The notes beneath the pieces are model-generated. The model was not told where the DNA came from and ran no database searches. It was given only the letters and a program-made list of their open reading frames with translations. Below, piece after piece: positions 55,400 through 63,911 of a stretch of DNA of 64,000 nt (its first letter is position 1; every line of letters starts with the position of its first letter). Made by a program: the position numbers and the translations under genes. The DNA comes from Donghicola mangrovi (lineage in GTDB: Bacteria; Pseudomonadota; Alphaproteobacteria; Rhodobacterales; Rhodobacteraceae): the NCBI RefSeq assembly GCF_013377535.1, contig NZ_JABCJE010000003.1, positions 310,001 through 374,000 on the forward strand, read 5' to 3'.

Positions 55400-55567
55400 G
55401 GGCGAACCTTCGAATAAATGGGTAGAGCCCCGGATGCGGGTCGCGGTATACATGTTCAGGCTTGGCAAGCGGCGTCAAGGGCGCGACCGGGCATTAACCG
55501 ATGGATTTCCCCTTGCAGGGGGGGACAGTCGCACCGCTAATGCGGGAAACAGGACGGAGTAGGGCAG

Positions 55568-56899
55568 TTGGCAGGCGGATTTTGGAACGGTGTAATCTGG
55601 GGCACAGTGGTGTCCGTGGCAGGGGCTGTGACGGTCTCTTTGTTGTCCGAAGCGCCCGAACCGTCGGCAAATCTTCCGCAAGCGCCCGCTGCCCTGACAG
55701 AACCTGCGCCTGAAACCGCTCCCGAACCGGCCGCTGAACCCGCGCCCGAAGCGCCCGAAACCCCCGTTGTGCCCGTGCCCGAGGTCGGCGAAGCCCCCGA
55801 TCAGCCCGCACCGGCCCCCGAGGTCGAAGCGCCCGTCGCCGAAATCACCCCCGATGCGGCGCCCGAACCCTCTGACGCGCCCGAGGCCCCCGAGGACCTG
55901 ACCGCCGAATCCGTGCCTGCGACCGAGCCCGAACCGGCGCCGCTGCCCGAGGCCGCCCCAGAGCAGGCCGAAATGCCCGACACCACCGAGGCGGACGCGC
56001 TGCCCGAACCCGCAGCCCCCGTCACCGAGCCCGAACATGCCGAGGCTCCGGCCCCCATCGTGTCCGACGTCGCCCCCGAGCTGCCCCCCGTGCAGCCCGA
56101 AACCATCGACATGGACACCATCACCCCCGAACCCGGCCTCTCCGAGCCCGCAGGCAACCTGATCGACAACCGCCGCGCCGCCGAGGCCGAAGCCGAGGCG
56201 CTGCTGCCTCAGGGCGACAAGCCGCTCGATGTCTTCTCGACCGATTTCTCGAACCCCGAGGATCGTCCGATGATGTCGATCATCGTGCTGGATACGCCCA
56301 ACAGCGCCCTCGGCCCGGAGGTCCTGCGCGATTTCCCCTATCCGGTGACCATCGCGATCGACGCACTGGCCCCCGATGCCCGTGAACGCATGGACGCCTA
56401 CCGTGCCGCTGGTTTCGAAATCCTCGCCACCGCCAGCTTCCCCCAAGGCGCCCGTCCTGCGGATGCGGAAATCGCCCTCGGCGCGATCTTCGACGCGCTG
56501 CCCGAAACCATCGGCTTTCTCGAGGCGGACGACGGGTCCCTCCAGCAAAGCCGCGCCCTGACCGATCAGGTCACCGCCGTCCTGTCCGACAGCGGCTACG
56601 GCCTCGTCCTGCAGCCCAAGGGCCTGAACACTGCCCAGAAAGTCGCCGTCAAAGAGGGCGTGCCCGCCGCCGCCATCTTCCGCGATCTGGATGGCAAGGA
56701 CCAGAACGCCGACGTGATCCGCCGCTTCCTCGACAACGCGGCCTTCCGCGCCCGCCAGAGCGAAGACGGCGTCGTCGTCCTGACCCGCCTGCGGCCCGAA
56801 ACCCTGTCGGCCCTCTTGATCTGGGCCCTTCAGGACCGCGCCAGCCAGGTCTCTCTGGCCCCCGCATCAGCCATCCTGAAACAGCAGGCAGACAAATAA
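55568..56899 (+). CDS. divergent polysaccharide deacetylase-family protein with Pro/Ala/Glu-rich linker
   Basis: 443 aa from a TTG start (MAGGFWNGVIWG). A membrane anchor (residues ~8-26) is followed by a ~180-residue region built mostly from Pro, Ala and Glu (APEP-like repeats). A C-terminal catalytic-fold domain (~225-440) begins MMSIIVLDTPNSALGPEVLRDFPYPVTIAIDAL, with FPQGARP, IGFLEADDGSLQQSRALTDQV and a final RPETLSALLIWALQ. It belongs to the divergent polysaccharide deacetylase (PF04748-like) group, periplasmic, often beside division or wall genes. Metal ligands of true deacetylases are not obvious, so activity is uncertain. Confidence 0.75.
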   Translation: MAGGFWNGVIWGTVVSVAGAVTVSLLSEAPEPSANLPQAPAALTEPAPETAPEPAAEPAPEAPETPVVPVPEVGEAPDQPAPAPEVEAPVAEITPDAAPEPSDAPEAPEDLTAESVPATEPEPAPLPEAAPEQAEMPDTTEADALPEPAAPVTEPEHAEAPAPIVSDVAPELPPVQPETIDMDTITPEPGLSEPAGNLIDNRRAAEAEAEALLPQGDKPLDVFSTDFSNPEDRPMMSIIVLDTPNSALGPEVLRDFPYPVTIAIDALAPDARERMDAYRAAGFEILATASFPQGARPADAEIALGAIFDALPETIGFLEADDGSLQQSRALTDQVTAVLSDSGYGLVLQPKGLNTAQKVAVKEGVPAAAIFRDLDGKDQNADVIRRFLDNAAFRARQSEDGVVVLTRLRPETLSALLIWALQDRASQVSLAPASAILKQQADK

Positions 56900-56903
56900 A
56901 AAT

Positions 56904-56926
56904 GGGCGGGCCACAAAAGCCCGCCC
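56904..56926 (+). terminator. intrinsic terminator of the deacetylase-family gene
   Basis: Stem GGGCGGGC/GCCCGCCC, followed by TTAGTTTCTTCTT, five nt after the stop. Confidence 0.82.
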
Positions 56927-56930
56927 TTAG

Positions 56931-56986
56931 TTTCTTCTTGCCCAAATACTCCGGGGGAGCCCGCAGGGCGGGGGCAGTGCCCCCAA
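56931..56986 (-). repeat. dispersed intergenic repeat, copy A
   Basis: On the minus strand: GGGGGC-act-GCCCCC hairpin, a short spacer, then CCCCCGGAGTATTT and CAAGAAGAA. The same design occurs at 60484-60554. It begins just after the trpE stop. Confidence 0.6.
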
Positions 56987-56991
56987 CCCCC

Positions 56992-58500
56992 TCAGCGGTT
57001 AGAACCACCGGCGAACCGCGCCGCATCCTCTGCTGCACGCTTGATCGCCTTGGATTTGTTGACTGTCTCCTGATATTCCGCCTCGGGGTCAGAGTCATAG
57101 ACGACCCCGCCACCCGCTTGAATATAAAGCTTTTTGTCCTTCACGATGGCGGTGCGCAGGGCGATACACATGTCCATATCCCCATTGGCACTGAAATACC
57201 CCAGACCGCCCGCGTAAACGCCGCGCTTCTCGGGCTCCAGCTCGTCGATGATCTCCATCGCGCGGACCTTGGGCGCACCCGAAACAGTGCCCGCAGGCAT
57301 CCCCGACATCAGCGCCGACAGGGCGTCCTGATCATCGGCCAGCTCACCAATCACGTTCGAGACGATGTGCATCACGTGGCTGTAACGCTCGACGATGAAC
57401 TCTTCGGTGGGCTTAACGGTGCCGATCTTGGACACCTTGCCAGTATCGTTGCGGCCCAGATCCAGCAGCATCAGGTGCTCTGCCAGTTCCTTCTTGTCGG
57501 CCAGCAGATCGGCCTCGAGCGCATTGTCCTCTTCGGGGGTCTCGCCACGGGGACGGGTGCCTGCGATCGGGCGGATGGTGACCTGCTTGTCGAACACGCG
57601 CACCAGAATCTCGGGCGAGGCGCCAACCACCTGGAAACCGCCGAAGTTGAAGTAGAACATGAACGGCGAGGGGTTCGTGCGGCGCAGGCTGCGGTAAAGC
57701 GCAAACGGCGGCAGGGGGAAATCCTGCGTCCAGCGCTGGGACGGCACCACCTGAAAGATGTCACCGGCGCGGATGTATTCCTTGGCCTTTTCGACGGCGG
57801 CGAAATAGCCCTCTTTGGTAAAGTTCGAGACCGGCTCACCCAGTTGCTGCGCCTCTCCCAGATCGCGGGGGGCGTGGGCGGGGCGGTCCAGATCGCGCAG
57901 GGCGTCCATCACGCGCTCGGCGGCTTGGGCATAGGCTGCGCGGGCGGTCATCCCGGGGGTGACCCAAGCGGGGCTGACCAGCGTTACCTCGCCCTTCACG
58001 CCGTCCAGAACGGCGATTACGGTAGGACGCATCAGACGCGCGTCGGGCAGACCCAGCGGATCGGGGTTCACGTTGGGCAGATGCTCGACCAGACGGATCA
58101 TGTCGTAGCCCAAGTAGCCGAACAGGCCGGCAGAGGCCGCGGGCAGATCCTCGGGCAGGTCGATGCGCGATTCCGCGATCAGGTTGCGCAGCGCCTCCAG
58201 CGGAGCCTCGGACTGGTCGTCCCATGCGGTGGGGTCGAAACGGGCGTGGCGGTTGATCCGCGAGGCGGTGCCACGGCATTCCCAGATGATATCGGGCTTC
58301 ATGCCGATGATCGAATAGCGGCCGCGCACTTCGCCGCCGGTCACGGATTCCAGAACGAACGCGTCGGGGGCGTCGCCTGCCAGCTTCATCATCAGCGACA
58401 CAGGCGTGTCGAGGTCAGCGGCGAGGCGGGTGTAAACGACCTGATGCTCTCCGGCCTCGTAGGCCTGTGCAAAACTGTCAAAATCGGGGGTCAGAGCCAC
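56992..58500 (-). CDS. trpE: anthranilate synthase component I
   Basis: 502-aa chorismate-using enzyme, first step of tryptophan synthesis. MALTPDFDSFAQAYEAGEHQVVYTRLAADLDTPVSLMMKL and YSIIGMKPDIIW form the allosteric N-terminal part. AKEYIRAGDIFQVVPSQRW, PFMFYFNFGGFQVVGASPEILVRV, PIAGTRPRGETPEEDNALEADLLADKKELAEHLMLLDLGRND and MSGMPAGTVSGAPKVRAMEIIDELE are catalytic-half signatures. It is 15 nt after ppiD on the same strand and separate from trpGDC. Confidence 0.96.
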   Translation of the reverse strand: MALTPDFDSFAQAYEAGEHQVVYTRLAADLDTPVSLMMKLAGDAPDAFVLESVTGGEVRGRYSIIGMKPDIIWECRGTASRINRHARFDPTAWDDQSEAPLEALRNLIAESRIDLPEDLPAASAGLFGYLGYDMIRLVEHLPNVNPDPLGLPDARLMRPTVIAVLDGVKGEVTLVSPAWVTPGMTARAAYAQAAERVMDALRDLDRPAHAPRDLGEAQQLGEPVSNFTKEGYFAAVEKAKEYIRAGDIFQVVPSQRWTQDFPLPPFALYRSLRRTNPSPFMFYFNFGGFQVVGASPEILVRVFDKQVTIRPIAGTRPRGETPEEDNALEADLLADKKELAEHLMLLDLGRNDTGKVSKIGTVKPTEEFIVERYSHVMHIVSNVIGELADDQDALSALMSGMPAGTVSGAPKVRAMEIIDELEPEKRGVYAGGLGYFSANGDMDMCIALRTAIVKDKKLYIQAGGGVVYDSDPEAEYQETVNKSKAIKRAAEDAARFAGGSNR

Positions 58501-58515
58501 GGCTGCGGACCTTTC

Positions 58516-60360
58516 TTATTGGAACTGGGCTTTGACCGCGTTCATGGCGGTCTGGTTCAGCTGCACGCCCGCATCATCACGCAGAGCAGTCAGATAGGCC
58601 TGAAACAGGGCCTCGGCGGTTTGCGAGGCAGCCTGCTGTTCGAGGAAGCCGCGCATCTGCACAACTTCTTCGGACTCCATGTCGGGGTCCGAGACGCCAT
58701 CCAGACGGACGATCGCGATTTTCTCTTCGCCGTCCACCAGATCGATCGCGTCTTGCTCCATTTCAAAGATATGTGCGTTCAGGACCGCAGGGGTGTTCGG
58801 CAGCATCTGGCCGCGGCCCACATGCTGAGCGGTCTCGATCGTGTAGGCGTCGAGGGTGGCCATGTTGTTGGCTTCCAGCGCGGCTTTCACGGTCTCGGCC
58901 TCGGCGCGGAGCAGCGCCTGCATTTCGGCGGTTTGCCATGCCAGAACCACTTCGTCGCGAACCTCGTCCAGCGGGCGGGGGGTGGGTTCGAGCGTGCCGT
59001 CAACGCGGGCCGCAAAGATGCCGCCATCGTTCAGCTGGTGGATTTCGGGGAAATCCTCGTTCGACAGAGCGCCCGCGATGTCGCGGAACTCGGGGTAGCC
59101 GGCGATGTCGCTGGTCAGGCCGTCATAGTATTCGATGGTGCCAACCTTGGCTTCGGTTTCCGAGGCCAGCTCTTCGAGGGTCGCACCGGCGGCGAGCATG
59201 TCGTTCAGCTCTTCGGCCTTTTGCTCGATCACGCGGCGGGCGCGGTCGATGGCGAATTCCTCGCGCAGTTCGGGCTCGGCTTCTTCGAAGGTGGTGACCT
59301 GCTCGGGCAGGACGGCGTTCACACGGAACAGGGCAGGGCCGAAATTGCTGTCGAGGGGGCCGACAACGGTGTCAGCCGCAGCCGCGAAAACGGTTTCGCC
59401 TGCGCTGTCCAGATCATCCAGAGAAACGTCCCCCAGATCCAGATCCGCCAGTTCCAGACCGCGTTCTTTGGCCAGTTCCTCGAAGGTGACTTCGCCTGCG
59501 TCCAGACGGGTTTTGGCGGCGGCGGCGGTTTCGGCGTCGGGATAGACCAGACGTTCGACCAGTCGGCGCTCGGGGGTGTAGTATTTGTCTTTGTTGTCGT
59601 CATAGGCCTGCTGGAGCATGGCCTGATCTACCTCGACCGAGTCCGCCAGCATAGAGGGGGTCATCTCGATATAGGTGATCGCCTTACGCTCTGGCAGGGT
59701 GAAGTCGGCGATGTGTTCCTGATAGAAGGCCTCGACCTGCGCGTCCGTGGGCAGGGGCTGGTCGGTGGGCATGTCCTTGGTGTTCAGGACGATGTAGGTG
59801 ACGTCGCGCTGCTGGCCAATATATGTCAGCAGGGTGTTGATGTAGTCCTGAGAGGGCTTCACCGCACCGGCAACGGCACCTTGCAGGAAGGTGCGGGCGC
59901 TTTCGCGGCGCAGTTGATCCTCGAACTCGCTTTCGTTCAGGCCCGCGCGGTCCAGCGCGAACTTGTAGGTCTCGCGGTCGAACTTGCCGCTGGTCCCTTT
60001 GAAGGCGGGGATGTCCATGATCTGCTCGGCCACGGATTTGTCGCCGACCGATACGCCGATGCGACCGGTTTCGTTATCGAGGGTGGCACCGACCACGACC
60101 TGACCCAGCGCGCGCTGTTCGATGCCCATCTGGGCTGCATCCGCAAAGCTGACTGTGGTGCCCATCTGGGCCGAGAGCGCGTCCAGCTCGCCGCGCAGGG
60201 CGCGGGCATAGGCGTCAACGGGGATGGGGGTTTTGCCCACGCTGCCCACATTGCCGAGCGAGCTGCCGAAGTTGGTCACGCCAAAGCCGCCGAGGCCGGC
60301 GACAAGCCCGCCCACCAGAGCCCAGACAACGATCTTGGAGCCTTTGCCGGATTTTGCCAT
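58516..60360 (-). CDS. ppiD: membrane-anchored peptidyl-prolyl isomerase (PpiD/SurA-N-like)
   Basis: 614 aa. MAKSGKGSKIVVWALVGGLVAGLGGFGVTNF is a short cytoplasmic tail and one membrane helix; the start follows AAGGAGG. A SurA/PpiD N-terminal chaperone domain follows (residues ~35-260, with FDRETYKFALDRAGLNESEFEDQLRRE), then a parvulin-like region (~250-370: YYTPERRLVERLVYPDAETAAAAKTRLDAGEVTFEELAKERG) and a long C-terminal helical part. It assists folding of exported proteins. Paired with trpE by position only. Confidence 0.85.
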   Translation of the reverse strand: MAKSGKGSKIVVWALVGGLVAGLGGFGVTNFGSSLGNVGSVGKTPIPVDAYARALRGELDALSAQMGTTVSFADAAQMGIEQRALGQVVVGATLDNETGRIGVSVGDKSVAEQIMDIPAFKGTSGKFDRETYKFALDRAGLNESEFEDQLRRESARTFLQGAVAGAVKPSQDYINTLLTYIGQQRDVTYIVLNTKDMPTDQPLPTDAQVEAFYQEHIADFTLPERKAITYIEMTPSMLADSVEVDQAMLQQAYDDNKDKYYTPERRLVERLVYPDAETAAAAKTRLDAGEVTFEELAKERGLELADLDLGDVSLDDLDSAGETVFAAAADTVVGPLDSNFGPALFRVNAVLPEQVTTFEEAEPELREEFAIDRARRVIEQKAEELNDMLAAGATLEELASETEAKVGTIEYYDGLTSDIAGYPEFRDIAGALSNEDFPEIHQLNDGGIFAARVDGTLEPTPRPLDEVRDEVVLAWQTAEMQALLRAEAETVKAALEANNMATLDAYTIETAQHVGRGQMLPNTPAVLNAHIFEMEQDAIDLVDGEEKIAIVRLDGVSDPDMESEEVVQMRGFLEQQAASQTAEALFQAYLTALRDDAGVQLNQTAMNAVKAQFQ

Positions 60361-60483
60361 GATGTGCCCCCTCCTTGAAGTGTTTGTGTCCGCCACTGTC
60401 TAAGCAAGCATAGGGCGGGCCGCAAGCGGTGGTGTTATGTGGGCACGCAAATGGGAGGGGTGGTTGTGCCTTGGTCGGGGGAA

Positions 60484-60554
60484 GGGGGCTGTCTGCCCCC
60501 TCTTGGCGCGGGGCGCCAATTCACCCCCGAGGGTATTTCGCGCCAAGATGAAGG
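60484..60554 (+). repeat. dispersed intergenic repeat, copy B
   Basis: GGGGGC-tgtct-GCCCCC hairpin, then GGCGC/GCGCC inverted repeat, then CCCCCGAGGGTATTT and CCAAGATGAA. It lies between ppiD and the gpt terminator. Confidence 0.6.
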
Positions 60555-60566
60555 GGCAAAAGAAAA

Positions 60567-60587
60567 GGGCGCCTGCGGTGGGCGCCC
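60567..60587 (-). terminator. intrinsic terminator of gpt
   Basis: Stem GGGCGCC/GGCGCCC with a 7-nt loop; on the minus strand TTTTCTTTT follows. Ends the fabI-lysE-gpt operon. Confidence 0.88.
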
Positions 60588-60596
60588 TTGCGGTCT

Positions 60597-61097
60597 TTAG
60601 TCTTTGCCGCGGTAGGGCTCGACGTATTGGAGCGCCATGTCCCACGGGAAGAAGATCCAGGTGTCCTGGCTGACCTCGGTGACAAAGGTGTCGACCTGCG
60701 GGCGGCCCATCGGCTTGGCGTAGACGGTGGCGATGCGGGCCTTGGGCATGAGGGCGCGGACGGCCTCGAGGGTTTTGCCGGTGTCGACGAGGTCATCGAC
60801 CACCAGAATGCCGGTGCCGTCGCCGATGATGTCCATGTCGGGGGACTTGATCACCGTAGGGGCGGACTGGGTCTGGTGGTTGTAGCTTTTGACGCTGATC
60901 GTATCGACGGTGCGGATGTCGAGTTCGCGCGCGACGATCATCGCGGGGGCCATGCCGCCGCGGGTGATGGCGACGACGGCCTTGAAACCCTCTTCGGGGG
61001 CATCGCTTTGCAGGCGCCACGCCAGAGCGCGGGCGTCACGGTGCAGTTGATCCCAGCTGACGTGGAAGCCTTTTTCGTGGGGCAGGCGTTCGGTCAT
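60597..61097 (-). CDS. gpt: xanthine-guanine phosphoribosyltransferase
   Basis: 166-aa type I phosphoribosyltransferase for purine salvage. The PRPP-binding loop is [57 protein letters not shown] and the C-terminal [18 protein letters not shown] match Gpt. It follows lysE after 13 nt and ends in a terminator. Confidence 0.92.
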   Translation of the reverse strand: MTERLPHEKGFHVSWDQLHRDARALAWRLQSDAPEEGFKAVVAITRGGMAPAMIVARELDIRTVDTISVKSYNHQTQSAPTVIKSPDMDIIGDGTGILVVDDLVDTGKTLEAVRALMPKARIATVYAKPMGRPQVDTFVTEVSQDTWIFFPWDMALQYVEPYRGKD

Positions 61098-61110
61098 TTC
61101 TTGTTATCCT

Positions 61111-61722
61111 TCAGGTCGTGGCGATCTTGAGACCCAGCGCGGCCAAGAGGCCACCAAGCACCCGATCCACCGGTGTCTTGAGGCGCATGTATCCGGCGCG
61201 GGTCCGTTCAAGTGAAAACAGACGAGCGACGAAGATATTCCAGATCGCTTCGTTGCAAAAGACAATCAAAAGAATTGCCAGAAGCGTCGTTACGTCAACA
61301 TCGTGCGGAACGACCGAGACAAAGACCGCGCCAAAGAAAACCGCCGGTTTGGGGTTGGCCAGCTGGGTGGTGACCCCGAGGATGACCGCGCGTAGGGGCG
61401 AGATTTTGGGGGCCTTGACGGTGCCGACGTCGAGCGGTTCGCGCGCGCCGCGCCACATCTTGTAGGCGCACCAGATCAGGTAGGTCGCGCCGATCACTTT
61501 GAGGGCGATCAGCAGCTTGGGGGCGATCTCGAACAGTGTGGCCAGACCCAAGAGGGCCGCTGCGGCCCACACACAGGCCCCCAGTGCGATCCCGATGCTC
61601 AGGGCGACAGCGGATGCCATCCCCCGAAGCATTGCGACCCGCGCCGTCATGAGGACGGCCGGGCCGGGGCTCATCGCGGCCACAAGATGGACCGCGAACA
61701 CAGAGAGCAAAACCGAGAGCAT
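61111..61722 (-). CDS. LysE/RhtB-family amino-acid exporter
   Basis: 203 aa with about six hydrophobic segments. The N-terminal family pattern is FAVHLVAAMSPGPAVLMTARVAMLRGMASAVALSIGIALGACVWAA (SPGP box); GVTTQLANPKPAVFFGAVF and the closing LGGLLAALGLKIA follow. Substrate unknown; relatives export lysine, arginine, homoserine or threonine. One nucleotide separates it from the fabI stop. Confidence 0.88.
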   Translation of the reverse strand: MLSVLLSVFAVHLVAAMSPGPAVLMTARVAMLRGMASAVALSIGIALGACVWAAAALLGLATLFEIAPKLLIALKVIGATYLIWCAYKMWRGAREPLDVGTVKAPKISPLRAVILGVTTQLANPKPAVFFGAVFVSVVPHDVDVTTLLAILLIVFCNEAIWNIFVARLFSLERTRAGYMRLKTPVDRVLGGLLAALGLKIATT

Positions 61723-61723
61723 A

Positions 61724-62530
61724 TCAGCCCTTGGAGATATCGGGCGCGTCGACTGCCTTCATGCCGACAACGTGGTAGCCCGCATCGACGTGCAGGTTTT
61801 CACCGGTCACGCCGCTGCCCAGATCGGACAGGAGGTACAGGGCCGACTTGCCCACATCCTCGATGGTCACGTTGCGGCGCAGGGGCGAGTTGTACTCGTT
61901 CCACTTCATGATGTAGCGGAAATCGCCGATGCCGCTGGCGGCCAGCGTCTTGATCGGGCCGGCGCTGATGGCGTTGACGCGGATGTTCTTCTTGCCCAGG
62001 TCTTCGGCCAGATACATGACCGAGGCTTCCAGAGCGGCTTTGGCCACGCCCATGACGTTGTAGTGGGGCATCACCTGCTCTGCACCGTAGTAGGTCAGGG
62101 TCACGGCGCTGCCGCCTTCGGTCATCAGCTTTTCCGCGCGCTGCATGACAGCGGTGAAGGAATAGACCGAGATGTCCATGGTCATGGTGAAGTTGCCGCG
62201 GGTGGTGTCCACGTAACGGCCGCGCAGCTCGTTCTTGTCCGAGAAGCCGATGGCGTGGACTACAAAGTCCAGCTTACCCCATTTTGCTTCGAGCTCGGCG
62301 AAGAGGGCGTCGATCGAGGCCTCGTCATTCACGTCGCAGGGCAGGACAATGTTCGAGCCCAGTTGTTCGGCCAGAGGCTGCACGCGCTTCAGTAGCGCCT
62401 CGCCCTGATAGGAGAACGCCAGTTCCGCGCCTGCGTCTGCGCAAGCCTGGGCAATGCCCCATGCGATCGACTTGTCGTTCGCCAGGCCCATAATCAGGCC
62501 ACGCTTGCCGGCCATCAGTGCTGTTGACAT
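61724..62530 (-). CDS. fabI: enoyl-ACP reductase (NADH)
   Basis: 268-aa short-chain dehydrogenase-fold enzyme, last reduction step of fatty-acid elongation. GKRGLIMGLANDKSIAWGIAQACADAGAELAFSYQGEAL has the divergent nucleotide loop of FabI; the catalytic Tyr and Lys are in YYGAEQVMPHYNVMGVAKAALE. VNAISAGPIKTLAASGIGDF follows. The start MSTALMAGK is downstream of GGGGGA. It is the first gene of fabI-lysE-gpt and is divergent from pdxH. Confidence 0.94.
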   Translation of the reverse strand: MSTALMAGKRGLIMGLANDKSIAWGIAQACADAGAELAFSYQGEALLKRVQPLAEQLGSNIVLPCDVNDEASIDALFAELEAKWGKLDFVVHAIGFSDKNELRGRYVDTTRGNFTMTMDISVYSFTAVMQRAEKLMTEGGSAVTLTYYGAEQVMPHYNVMGVAKAALEASVMYLAEDLGKKNIRVNAISAGPIKTLAASGIGDFRYIMKWNEYNSPLRRNVTIEDVGKSALYLLSDLGSGVTGENLHVDAGYHVVGMKAVDAPDISKG

Positions 62531-62639
62531 GAGGTATCCCCCGCTCAAATCTTTGGATTGTTGATGTCGTTTAGGCGATTGGCGAGTGTGCATCAAGGCA
62601 CTACTAGGACGTGAACACGTGTGGGTGAAGGGATAGACC

Positions 62640-63254
62640 ATGGATGATCAGGAACACCGCAGCGGAATTTTCGCGGGGGATGATCCGTTCGAGATTGCGC
62701 AGCGCTGGCTGACCGAGGCCGAAGGGACCGAGATCAACGACCCGAACGCCATCGCCTTGGCCACTGCCGATGCGGACGGGCTGCCGAACGTGCGGATGGT
62801 CCTGCTGAAGGAAATCGAACCCGCCGCCTTCGTCTTCTATACCAACTACGAGAGCGCCAAGGGCCAGGAGATCGCCGCCACCGGCAAGGCCGCCTTTGTC
62901 ATGCACTGGAAAAGCCTGCGCCGTCAGATCCGCGTCCGCGGTCTGGTCGAGCGCGAAGATGGTCCGCAGGCGGATGCCTACTATGCGTCACGCTCGCTAA
63001 AGAGCCGTCTGGGGGCGTGGGCCTCGCAGCAGTCGCGCCCGTTGGCGACCCGTGGGGCACTGATGGCAGAAGTTGCAAAGGTAACTGCTTTGAAGGGTCC
63101 GAATCCTGCCCGTCCGCCATACTGGGGTGGGTTCCGAATCAATCCTTTAGAGATCGAATTTTGGGCAGACGGGGCCTTCCGTTTGCATGACCGATTCCAA
63201 TGGAAACGCGACAATTTAAACGAAAAATGGTCGGTTTCGCGACTAAATCCCTGA
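62640..63254 (+). CDS. pdxH: pyridoxamine 5'-phosphate oxidase
   Basis: 204-aa FMN enzyme forming pyridoxal 5'-phosphate. [61 protein letters not shown] is the FMN-binding N-terminal half. [41 protein letters not shown] and the end [30 protein letters not shown] are diagnostic. Divergent from fabI with 109 bp between. Confidence 0.94.
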   Translation: MDDQEHRSGIFAGDDPFEIAQRWLTEAEGTEINDPNAIALATADADGLPNVRMVLLKEIEPAAFVFYTNYESAKGQEIAATGKAAFVMHWKSLRRQIRVRGLVEREDGPQADAYYASRSLKSRLGAWASQQSRPLATRGALMAEVAKVTALKGPNPARPPYWGGFRINPLEIEFWADGAFRLHDRFQWKRDNLNEKWSVSRLNP

Positions 63255-63377
63255 AAATCGACTGCGATACAAAAAACAGTCTGTTGCTACGACATTTGTG
63301 CAAAATCTTTGGGGTTGCATGTTACAAGAACCCGCATCACAACTGATGGCGTTGGGGAAATTTTTGGAAATGATGCT

Positions 63378-63911
63378 GTGAACGGAGAAAAGAGTGGCCG
63401 TCGCGTTGTAGGCCACGTGAAATGGTTCGATCCTGCCAAGGGGTTTGGCTTTGTCGTAGCACACGAGGGCGGAGCAGATATTCTGCTTCATGCAAATGTC
63501 CTGCGTAACTTTGGTCAGAGTTCAGTTGCAGATGGCGCGGGCATCGAGATCCTCGCGCAAGAGACGCAGCGTGGGGTTCAGGCGGTTGCCGTGTTGGCGA
63601 TCGAGCCCCCGAGCACCGCAAGCGCCGTCGCCTTGGCCGACTTCGAGGAAATGGACCCCGAAGTGATCGCCTCTGCCGAGCTGGTTCCTGCACGGGTGAA
63701 GTGGTTCGACAAGGGCAAGGGCTTTGGCTTTGCCAACGTCTGGGGCCGCCCCGAAGATGTGTTCGTGCACATCGAGGTTCTGCGCCGCTCCGGTCTGGCG
63801 GACCTGCAACCCGGCGAGGCCGTGGGCCTGCGGGTGATCGAAGGCAAGCGCGGCCGCATGGCGACCGAAGTCTGCGCATGGGAAGCAGCGATGAGATCGA
63901 CTGCTGAATGA
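63378..63911 (+). CDS. two-domain cold-shock protein
   Basis: 177 aa from a GTG start ([20 protein letters not shown] 9 nt upstream); a longer frame reaches an upstream TTG. There are two cold-shock domains: residues ~9-73 ([31 protein letters not shown]) and ~104-170 ([31 protein letters not shown]). Both RNP-like motifs are present in each, though the first domain's second motif is DILLH. The acidic linker may allow the domains to bind one RNA together. It overlaps the next gene by 4 bp. The 123-bp leader could hold control elements. Confidence 0.88.
   Translation: MNGEKSGRRVVGHVKWFDPAKGFGFVVAHEGGADILLHANVLRNFGQSSVADGAGIEILAQETQRGVQAVAVLAIEPPSTASAVALADFEEMDPEVIASAELVPARVKWFDKGKGFGFANVWGRPEDVFVHIEVLRRSGLADLQPGEAVGLRVIEGKRGRMATEVCAWEAAMRSTAE

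Noticed and set aside
56902-60378. 1158-codon plus-strand frame across trpE and ppiD
   Set aside because: Shadow of two clearly recognised minus-strand genes; the frame also crosses their intergenic gap and shows no domain.
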